DNA of 64,000 nt from Pelagomonas calceolata (taxonomy: Eukaryota; Sar; Pelagophyceae; Pelagomonadales; Pelagomonadaceae), in assembly GCA_918797485.1 (NCBI GenBank), contig CAKKNE010000005.1, forward strand, positions 4,154,001 through 4,218,000, in the 5' to 3' direction. Positions 16,801 to 23,545 of the stretch are shown here, piece by piece. The notes under the pieces are model-generated. The model saw nothing but the letters and a program-made list of their open reading frames with translations, made no database searches and was not told the origin of the DNA. A program made the translations under genes and the position numbers. Within the stretch, counting starts at the first letter, position 1; every line of letters starts with the position of its first letter.

Positions 16801-19531
16801 CTTGGCCCGTGTGTTGACATGTCGCGTCGATGGCGTCGGGTGCCGCCCATACGCCATCGATGGCGTGCGAGCTGTACCATAGCCTACGGAGGGGCAGTGG
16901 ATTTGACGGAAATGCCCCGCGCAGGCCAGTGCGGCGTCTACCTCGGAGACTTGCACGAGGTGGAAGAGAGACGAGTCGAGCGGGTCTGGTACGCCTTGGC
17001 TCCCGAGGGCGTGAAGACGGAACGGTACGGGAAGAAGGAAGAAACGGTGAAGAAGCAGCAGCGAGGCTCTAGACGGTCGAAAGGCGGCAAAAAACAGCGC
17101 CGATCGTCGACGATCGACGAGGACGAAGTCACAGTGAAGAAAGGACCGAATTTAGGAAGGATCGAGTTCGCCTTGCGGTGGGTCCACAACCCCGATCTTG
17201 TGGTCACGCTGCCGGACCAAATTTCGAGGGACGAGGTCCATCCCGACGAGGAAGCGAACTCGTTGTTGATAACATTGGTGCGGTGTCGGAACCTGCCGGT
17301 CATGGATACTGGAGTGTTTGGTGGGTCGAGCGATCCGTACTGTGTCATACGCGTCGGCGACGAGCGGGTCAAAAGTACGGTGCGAAAGAAGGATTTAAAT
17401 CCCGTCTGGGTCGAGTCTTTTGAACTGCCCAATAGTGATAAAGATGCGAAGGTCGTCTTCGAGGTCTTAGATTACGACGCCTACGGGACCTCGGACCCGA
17501 TCGGGCGGTTCGCGTTGCCCTTTTTAGCTTTAGCAGATAGGAAGCTGATGCGGCGGTGGTTCGTGCTCAAGGACCAGGTACGCGACCGGTGTCCGTTCGC
17601 TTCGTTCGCGTCGATGGCGTGGAGGGCAGAGGTCGCGTCGATGGCGTCGCGGCGACCGCTCGCGCTCGACGCCATCGACGCGACACGTGCTGGGGCCCGG
17701 ACGCCACCGAGACGCCATCGACGCGACGACGCGATGTTAACTCTCGGAAACACGCAGGCGGGCCAGAAGACGGGCGGCAAGTGCGAGGTCGCGCTCAAGT
17801 GGCACGTACCCGCGTCTCGCGATCCCGGCACCCAAACTCGGCCACGACCTCCGAGAGATACACTCGACGGCGTAGAGCGAGCAGCACCTCACCCAGACCC
17901 CGAGAGACCCTGAATTTTGATTTCCTCGCAGGCAGCACAACCCCGACTTCGTCCTAGACTTGCCCTTTGACATGGCCGGTAATGATGATTTGTTAGATAT
18001 GCCCCCGAACCAGCTCCGGATCTGCTTGATGCGCGCGCGCGAGCTCCCAGTGATGGACGTGGCCGAGGGGCTCGCCTCGGGCAGTTCGGACCCCTTTGCG
18101 ACACTCGTCGTGGAGTCAATAACCAAGGACGACATGAAGGACAAGCCTCAGGTGTTGAGGAGTACGACGAAGGTCCAATCGTTAAGACCGGTCTACCTCG
18201 CGGCGTCCGAATCCACTCAAAATCGCAACAGAGACCACCCATCGCCTTCTCTGATGGACACGAGTCGCGTCGACGCCGCGAGAGAGCCAGAAAACCGCGG
18301 CAACACGCGAAACCGCCGCCACACGCAGGTCTGGATGGAGCGCTTCGACGTCCCCGTCGACGATGCTGCGGAGAAGGAGCTGACCGTTAGTTTGTACGAC
18401 GACGACTTTGATGATTCAGAACCTGAATTAATTGGTAGCGTGAAGATACCGCTCAAACGTAGTCTACAGAGGAAGATGCTGCAAGATTGGCACGAGCTCT
18501 ACAATCCCGAAAGGGCGGCGCGATTGGCCATGGAGAATTCTCGACGACGATCGGAAGATAGTTTGGATGGGGAAGACTTAGCTCCCACCGACACCAAAAC
18601 GGGGGAAGTGGAGGTCTGTCTGCGGTTAGTCTACAACCCCAAATGTAGGGTACCTTATTATGATCTCACGGATAAGCAAGATCTGGAAACCATCGCGAAC
18701 ATCTGTTCCGACGCCGTGGAGAACGGCCGGGACGAGCCTTTGAAGCTGTTGGTGGTGCGGTGCGCGACGTGCGACCATGTGCTGGTGGACGAACATCGAG
18801 GTGTCACGCCGGCGATGGTGGCTGCTTCTCGCGATGAAGATGCTTCGTTGACGTTCAAGTTGTTGCGAAGGTTAAACTGCGATCTAGACCAGAAAGATCG
18901 AGCGGGCAGAACGGCGGCCCACGTCGCGGCCAAATGCGGCAACGACCGAGCTCTGAGAATCCTGGCCGAATTAGACGCTAATTTGTGCGCAGAAGATGCC
19001 TACGGCAAGCAGCCCTGCCACTACGCTGCTGAGCAAGGTCATGATAGCACTGTGGAGCGATTAGTGAAGCTTGGAGCCGACCCGGAAGACCAGACCCACA
19101 ACGGAAGGAGTTGCGCGGCGCTGGCGGCGCAGAACGGCCGGGCGTCGACGGTCAAATTGCTGCATGACCTCGGGGCCGATATTGATGAAGTCGGAAGCAT
19201 GTTCGGCGGTCGGAGGCCTCTCCATTTTGCCTGCGCGACGGGCGACGCGGAGACGGTCCGCATGCTACTGCGGTTGGGGGCCGACGCCGATGGTACGGAT
19301 AATATGCAGAACGGCCCGGCGCACTGCGCCGCGCTCGAAGGTCGACGAGATATTGTGCAACTACTGGGCGAGTACGACTGCGACCTCGACGCGGTGAATG
19401 ATGACGGGCTGACGCCGGCGCAGTTGCTGGCTCAGTTTGCCGCAAAAGACTCGGGGGGCGTCGTTAATACAGGTGCGGTGGAGTGGGCGCCGATGGCCAC
19501 GGCGGAGCCGGCGCCCAAACCGGCCGAGTAA
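13856..19531 (+). CDS. Seven-C2-domain protein with C-terminal ankyrin repeats, nine exons
   Basis: Exons 13856-14258, 14396-14857, 15075-15518, 15693-16567, 16652-16706, 16925-17577, 17758-17801, 17932-18190 and 18329-19531 sum to 4398 nt, 1465 residues, in one frame. Seven C2 domains repeat the core LxVRARxLPVMD...GSSDPxVxF...KKxLNPVWxExFxLP...EDYDLxGNDFMG; Asp residues typical of Ca2+-binding loops (MD, SSDP, DYD) are mostly kept. A C2-like beta segment ends near residue 1150, then at least six ankyrin units (GRTAAHVAAKCGN, GKQPCHYAAEQGH, RRPLHFACATGD). The likely role is Ca2+-dependent membrane binding with a protein-docking tail, as in ferlins or synaptotagmins. The N-terminus MGWFSGQSKAAKE could be myristoylated. 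Eight introner introns interrupt it. Confidence 0.9.
14259..14395 (+). mobile_element. Introner: intron 1 of the multi-C2 gene, 137 bp
   Basis: Ends GTGGAAATCAAGTGCAAGC and TTGATGTCCACGCAG are inverted. GTTGCTGC at the donor matches GTTGCGTG after the acceptor at 5 of 8. It splits FMG|CVKVKL in phase 1. It shares its left 25 bp almost exactly with the ValRS intron at 24221. Confidence 0.85.
14858..15074 (+). mobile_element. Introner (second type): intron 2 of the multi-C2 gene, 217 bp
   Basis: It begins GTGCGATCTCGGCGTCCC and contains TCTTTTTCGAGTTTGAGG, both shared with the ValRS intron at 25914. CCGTTCGGACCG occurs twice, so an internal duplication is likely. Splicing gives FMGRTSIPLKTL, equal in length to the sister repeat FMGQLTIDIKSL. 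Confidence 0.8.
15519..15692 (+). mobile_element. Introner-like intron 3 of the multi-C2 gene, 174 bp, GC donor
   Basis: Donor GCGCGG, acceptor CGCGCAG, next exon GCAACG. Splicing restores EDYDLMGNDFMG exactly as in the other repeats. The interior is rich in GTCGATGGCGT-like words. Confidence 0.72.
16568..16651 (+). mobile_element. Introner: intron 4 of the multi-C2 gene, 84 bp
   Basis: GTGACGCT/GTCACGCT flank the element (7 of 8). Ends TGTGGAAATCAA and TTGATGTCCACACAG are inverted. It looks like an internally deleted copy of the element at 31741. Phase 0; restores LNVTLQVDVEDYD. Confidence 0.9.
16707..16924 (+). mobile_element. Introner (second type): intron 5 of the multi-C2 gene, 218 bp
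   Basis: It contains TCTTTGTCGAGTTTGAGC, related to 14858 and 25914, and is almost the same length as intron 2. It again splits FMG in phase 1; donor GTCCGTTT, next exon GCCAGTGC. Exon 5 before it is only 55 nt. Confidence 0.75.
17578..17757 (+). mobile_element. Introner-like intron 6 of the multi-C2 gene, 180 bp, in frame
   Basis: Donor GTACGCGA, acceptor ACACGCAG, next exon GCGGGCC. The length is a multiple of three without a stop, so retention would add 60 residues of GTCGATGGCGTC-derived low-complexity sequence. Phase 0. Confidence 0.75.
17802..17931 (+). mobile_element. Introner: intron 7 of the multi-C2 gene, 130 bp, GC donor
   Basis: The right end TTTTGATTTCCTCGCAG matches the terminal repeat. 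Donor GCACGTAC, next exon GCAGCACA. It makes the preceding exon a 44-nt microexon. A GT donor at 17806 with the next AG (exon starting CACAACC) is an alternative. Confidence 0.7.
18191..18328 (+). mobile_element. Introner-like intron 8 of the multi-C2 gene, 138 bp, in frame
   Basis: GTCTACCT at the donor and GTCTGGAT after the acceptor match at 5 of 8. Length is a multiple of three, without a stop. Removal joins SLRP to VWMERF, as in the other C2 domains (LNPVWxExF). Confidence 0.8.
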
Positions 19532-19542
19532 TGAATGTATGT

Positions 19543-19983
19543 TTATGAAATAGGGCACTCCGCGCACGCCGGTTGAAAATCGTCGAGGTCATCATCTAAC
19601 CCCCAGCAGGGCCTGTCGCAGGCGCGGTCCTCGTCGACGACGTCGCGCCGCCGGCGATGCCGCCGCAAACCGTCCAATCCGACGACCTCGACCAATGCCT
19701 CCTCGGCGTCCATGAGTTTGTTGTAGGCGGCGATGGCGTCCATGAGCCGCGGCGGGTCGGCCGGTTCGGGCGGCGCCGGCGACGGTACTCGAAGCGGCGT
19801 GCCGTCGAGGTCGTCGTGCAGTCCTTCCGTGTGGGCCGGCGCGCAGCGTCGGAAGCAGCCGGCGCCGCCGAGGCGCCGCCGCGGCGGTTGCTTGATCGGG
19901 CTTTTGTGGTCCTGGGCCGCTTTCAGGGGGGAGAGCTGGCGCTGGCTGCTGTCCTTGGTGGGCGTCTTCACGCGGCGAGCCAT
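19543..19983 (-). CDS. Unknown basic protein with acidic tail
   Basis: 146 residues from ATG 19983, the first ATG in a longer open frame. The N-terminal half is Lys/Arg/Gln-rich (MARRVKTPTKDSSQRQ, HKSPIKQPPRRR). The middle has a proline-rich stretch. The C-terminal half has a helix with RLMDAIAAYNKLMDAEEAL and ends in an acidic WGLDDDLDDF with two Cys. No family is recognised. The stop lies 11 bp from that of the C2/ankyrin gene. A nuclear or RNA-binding role would fit the basic composition but is a guess. Confidence 0.48.
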   Translation of the reverse strand: MARRVKTPTKDSSQRQLSPLKAAQDHKSPIKQPPRRRLGGAGCFRRCAPAHTEGLHDDLDGTPLRVPSPAPPEPADPPRLMDAIAAYNKLMDAEEALVEVVGLDGLRRHRRRRDVVDEDRACDRPCWGLDDDLDDFQPACAECPIS

Positions 19984-20451
19984 GCCTTGCAGCTTCCCGG
20001 GCAGCGACCGAGCGGCGGCAGACTCGAGGCGGTTCTCTGCCGACGTCGTGCGTCCGTAGCAGGCAGCCGTGCGGCGCGCACGGGCTGCTTTTCGCGGCTG
20101 CGCGACGGCGTGAAATCCCAACGCAATTTTTTTTTAGCACCGACAGTCCGCCCGAAAACCAAGGCGCGAGCCCATCAGGCACGCCTCGGCGACGCATGCG
20201 ACACATCGTTTCCTCGTAACTAGGTACTTAGCTTTTTGGCCTTTGCAGCGGCGCTATCACAGGCAATTTGGACGCTGCCCTCGTGAACCCCACGACGTAG
20301 TAGCGTTCTACCGCCGCCGGAGGGTGGTCAACAAGCGCCACATCACTCCCAGGAGAGGCCGTCGCCGCCTCGCCGCGCGCCAGCCCCGAGCCCAGGCAGC
20401 CCCATAGCAACCCCCACCAAAACGCCGCCGCCGCGCTTTGTGTAAAGCACC
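19984..20451. other. Divergent intergenic region, 468 bp
   Basis: Nothing clear. Overlapping Arg-rich open frames on both strands look like composition effects. No dyad motif. Confidence 0.35.
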
Positions 20452-20979
20452 ATGTCGGGCACGGCGGGCTACGGCTATGGCATCTGCGGCCACAAGAACA
20501 CGTACTGTTGCGGCGTTATGAACGGGAATTACGTCGAGGATCAATATGGAAGAGATTTAGCAAAGATGGAGACGCGCGGGGAGGCCTTCGTGCCCCAATC
20601 TACCTCTCAAGAGTCTTATATCGACCCCAAGGACATGGTCGACCGCGCCGGCGACGCGGACAAGTTCCAGTCGAATCCCCTGGATGACCAGCGAGGCGGG
20701 TTGAGTGCGGAATTGCTCTTCAGCCACGACGGCGACCTGCCGGCGCGCGAGAAGGCGAAGCTCAAGCCCGGGCCCCTGAAGATCGGCGGCACGCTGCCGC
20801 ACCCCTGCACGCAGATGCGCGAGCACGCGAAGCGCGTCAATAGGCAGGCCTACGACCTGAAGCACCCGACGACCGAGGCCGTGCAGTCGCAGAAACACGC
20901 GCTCAAGCCGGCTTTTAGGATTCGGGTCGAGGACGCCGAGCCGCTGCCCGTCTTCAACCGGCGCAAGCTCATGTGCTAG
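20452..20979 (+). CDS. Unknown conserved-looking protein
   Basis: 175 residues from ATG 20452 (CACC-ATG). The N-terminus GICGHKNTYCCGVMNGNYVEDQYG has four Cys/His residues and a GNYVE phrase that faintly resembles the GNWxEE motif of small axonemal microtubule-inner proteins, but this is weak. The rest is polar and low in hydrophobics (DQRGGLSAELLF, PCTQMREHAKRVNRQAYDL, PVFNRRKLMC). No membrane segment. Codon use is like the neighbours, so I take it as a real gene. Its stop is 19 bp from that of DoxX. Confidence 0.58.
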   Translation: MSGTAGYGYGICGHKNTYCCGVMNGNYVEDQYGRDLAKMETRGEAFVPQSTSQESYIDPKDMVDRAGDADKFQSNPLDDQRGGLSAELLFSHDGDLPAREKAKLKPGPLKIGGTLPHPCTQMREHAKRVNRQAYDLKHPTTEAVQSQKHALKPAFRIRVEDAEPLPVFNRRKLMC

Positions 20980-20998
20980 AGCCCTAAGTACATGTTCA

Positions 20999-21699
20999 TT
21001 AGTCCTTCGCCAGCTTGGCCCTGGCGTTCTCGAACGTCTGCTCGTAGAACTCGAGCTCGCCGCCCAGAACTTGCTCGTCGACGGACCAGGGCCCCGCGCC
21101 GGCGATGGAGAAGTAGCCTAATACCAGAACGTACATGGCCGCGAGCTCGTAGTTGTAGGAGTGCTGCTTGACGACGGCGAGCGGGAAGCCCTCGGGGCCC
21201 GTGTTCTCGAGGTGGAAGATGACGGCGGTTAGCATTGTAGCCGTCATCGCGGCGGCCGCCGGCCGGCTAAACAAACCGATCGCGAGGAATCCGGCGCCGA
21301 CGACTTGCGTCGCCGCCGCGGACAGCGTCCAGAACGGCGCCGGGCCGGGCAGGAAGCCGAAAAACTTTTGCACGACGTTCGCGCTGAAGCCGTCGACGTT
21401 CACGATTTTGTCGATGCCGTGATGGATCATGAGCGCGCACCTGCGTGCGAACTATCACGTGAATTCCCCCTCAATTTGTAAAGCACGCCGCAGCTTTACG
21501 TTCCAACTCGCAGCGCCGTCACGACGACCTCGCCCACAGGGTCCAAAATATTTTCCAAGTTCTCCGCGAGCCCAGTCGCCTGTTGCTCCCTAACCGGTGC
21601 CGCGTTCTGGGCCTTTCTCTGGGCCACGTTGCGCAGCGGCGCGCGCTGCAGGGCCGCCGTGGAGGCAATAAGCGTCGTTAGCAGTGTCAGACGCCCCAT
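20999..21699 (-). CDS. DoxX-family membrane protein with targeting presequence, two exons
   Basis: Exons 21699-21500 and 21440-20999 give 213 residues. Splicing restores the DoxX start TALRVGTCALMIHHGIDKI, which matches the cyanobacterial/algal form LRxxxGLMMIHNGLDK, followed by FSANVVQKFFG and four hydrophobic spans with AGFLAIGLFSRPAA. DoxX proteins are small quinone- or thiol-linked membrane subunits. The N-terminus MGRLTLLTTLIASTAALQRAPLRN looks like a signal peptide followed by a basic transit peptide, which in stramenopiles suggests a plastid. The start codon is only 5 bp from the ATG proposed for the divergent gene. Confidence 0.8.
21441..21499 (-). mobile_element. Short introner-like intron of the DoxX gene, 59 bp
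   Basis: Donor GTAAAGCT, acceptor GCACGCAG, next exon GTGCGCGC. Terminal repeats are not recognisable. Phase 2. Confidence 0.72.
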
Positions 21700-21704
21700 T
21701 TTCG

Positions 21705-22478
21705 ATGCGGCAAAGCGCTGAATCGGTTCTGGACGTCGTTTCGGAGTTCGATTACTCTGTCAGGCAGCAAATTTGCTGCGACGGCGCGTCGTACGCGACC
21801 AACGTGGCCTATCAGCAAAATCGGCTCGCAGAGCTTGGCGCGTGCATGCAAAATTGGGGCACTATGCGTCAAGCGCTAGCGCTAATCTCAGCTGTGAATG
21901 CGTTTCAGACGGTATACGAGCCGCGAAGGAGCCGCACACGAAGAATCAGCGCTATCACGGACGGATTCGCTGTGTTTGAGGCTGCACACCCCACAGCGGC
22001 TGGATTTTTAGCACTGAGCGACGCCGCGGCGCCGCTCCTGCATGCCTGCGGCCTCGGCGCGGTGTCGAATTGCATCTCCCAATGTATCGCGGGCCACGAA
22101 GAAAGAAGTCCGCCTCTCAACTTACCTCGCGCGGCCGAGCGGTGGAAACGAAGGCGGAGAGCCGATCAGGTCGACGTGCCCGCGGCGGTGGCCTTCGGTG
22201 TAGTCGTCGCCGCGGCGGTGTACGCTTATGACTTGCCCGTCAATCAAGGCTACGTTTTCCTCGGCGCCTCGCTGTGGGACGCCGCGCGCAACGAGTTCGC
22301 GCGCCTTCGCGAGATCGACCGCTGCACGGCGGAACTGAGGACGATCGTGGCGGAGGTGCGGGCGGCCGCGACCACGGCCGACCCGGCCGAATTTGCGCAG
22401 CGCTACAACTCCGCGGAGAAGACGCTCGTCGAGTTGCAGACGCGTGTCGCCGACGGTCCGCTGCCGCGAAGTAGGTGA
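21705..22478 (+). CDS. Unknown protein with a central hydrophobic region
   Basis: 257 residues from ATG 21705. The first 80 residues are helical with a Cys pair (QQICCDG). Hydrophobic stretches (AGFLALSDAAAPLLHACGLG and AVAFGVVVAAAVYAY) could be membrane helices. The C-terminus is a predicted amphipathic helix (IDRCTAELRTIVAEVRAAATT). No family recognised. Codon use and length support a gene, but the start is doubtful: the DoxX ATG lies 5 bp upstream on the other strand. A later ATG (around 21846) would leave room for a promoter. Stops of this gene and its convergent neighbour are 2 bp apart. Confidence 0.5.
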   Translation: MRQSAESVLDVVSEFDYSVRQQICCDGASYATNVAYQQNRLAELGACMQNWGTMRQALALISAVNAFQTVYEPRRSRTRRISAITDGFAVFEAAHPTAAGFLALSDAAAPLLHACGLGAVSNCISQCIAGHEERSPPLNLPRAAERWKRRRRADQVDVPAAVAFGVVVAAAVYAYDLPVNQGYVFLGASLWDAARNEFARLREIDRCTAELRTIVAEVRAAATTADPAEFAQRYNSAEKTLVELQTRVADGPLPRSR

Positions 22479-22480
22479 AA

Positions 22481-23338
22481 CTAAGTTACGGGCTTAATCC
22501 GCCACGTACCCAGCGCCAGGTGCTCGTCGCCGAACAGCGACTCCTTCAAGCCGTAAAGGCGCGTCGGCGCGAGGCCCACGGGCTCGCCGGCGCCCGGCCA
22601 CCGCCCGAACGGCGGGTCCGTCGCCGGCAGGCGCAAGTCCAGCTCGGCCTCGCGCTGCCGTCGCAGCGCGCCGTCCCGCTTCCCCACGAGGCCCGCGACG
22701 TCGCCGTAGGCCTTCGCCGTCTCGATGAGATCGCTGCCGTCCAAGCGCCGGTCGCCCTCGTTGTGGTCGAGGGCGCGCTCGAGCTCGTCCTGCGCCTTTC
22801 GCGTATCCGCCACGAGCGGCGCGAGCTTCTGGCGGCCCGCGGCCAAATCCGCAGGCGAGCGCCAGACCGCCGCCTCGAAGTAGCAGCGCCCCGGCGCGAG
22901 CGTGACGTCGTTGCGAGCCGCGGCGCTCTCGACGTCCAGCCAGCACCGCAAGATATCATTGTGATCGATGCGCCAGCCGCCCTCGGCGACGCGCACGCGC
23001 TGGACGCCTTCGCCGCTGACGAACTCGCCCTCGGTCAGCGGTCGCAGCGCACACGCGCCGCGGCCGACCTCGCTGTCCTTACTACTCGCGTCGTCGGAGC
23101 TCACCTCGACGTCGACGCTAAAGGCCATGCGCGCGCCCGACGCCGCCCAGTCCTCGGGCATCGACTCGTCGCCCTCCGTGCGACCCACGTCGAACGTGAG
23201 GCGCCAAGAGCGCGCGTCCCAGACGCCGCCCGCGTCATCCGTCGCGCTCGCGTCGCATCGATGGCGTGCGCGGCGCGGTATTGCTCCGTGCAGCGCTGCA
23301 CAGCTGTGGAGCAGTGCTACTATCCCGACTAGCCGCAT
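22481..23338 (-). CDS. Unknown secreted or plastid protein
   Basis: 285 residues; ATG 23338 is chosen because it opens a signal peptide (MRLVGIVALLHSCAALHG), followed by a basic stretch (PRRARHR) as in plastid presequences. The mature part begins WDARSWRLTFDVGRTEGD, then beta-rich sequence (RMAFSVDVEVSSD, CYFEAAVWRSP) and a long charged helix (LIETAKAYGDVAGLVGKRDG). It ends with LALGTWRIKPV, which echoes a strand early in the domain, so a small beta-barrel or lipocalin-like fold is possible. I do not recognise the family. Confidence 0.64.
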   Translation of the reverse strand: MRLVGIVALLHSCAALHGAIPRRARHRCDASATDDAGGVWDARSWRLTFDVGRTEGDESMPEDWAASGARMAFSVDVEVSSDDASSKDSEVGRGACALRPLTEGEFVSGEGVQRVRVAEGGWRIDHNDILRCWLDVESAAARNDVTLAPGRCYFEAAVWRSPADLAAGRQKLAPLVADTRKAQDELERALDHNEGDRRLDGSDLIETAKAYGDVAGLVGKRDGALRRQREAELDLRLPATDPPFGRWPGAGEPVGLAPTRLYGLKESLFGDEHLALGTWRIKPVT

Positions 23339-23435
23339 TTTTCCGCAGCGCTGCGAACTGCAGCGAGCACGTGGAGGTCCAGGGACCTCCTGACCACGAC
23401 TGGACGCGGCTGTTTTTGCACTTGCTCTCACAAAT

Positions 23436-23456
23436 CTAGCACGTCTATGACCTAGC
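23436..23456. promoter_or_regulatory. Possible degenerate promoter dyad
   Basis: CTAGC and CTAGC frame ACGTCTATGAC with the same CTAG-to-CTAG spacing (16 bp) as the shortest true copies, 97 bp and 89 bp from the two flanking divergent starts. The middle is diverged. Confidence 0.35.
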
Positions 23457-23545
23457 TGGATTATGTTTTTGGAGAGCGACAGGCTCAAGCTCCGCACGTA
23501 GCAGCAGGCAGGCAGTGAGCAGGCGTGCACCGATCTTGCGGAGCG

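Noticed and set aside
17578-17757. Reading the in-frame stretch as coding
   Set aside because: It is composed of GTCGATGGCGTC-like introner words, has GT...ACGCAG ends and breaks the C2 pattern that its removal restores.
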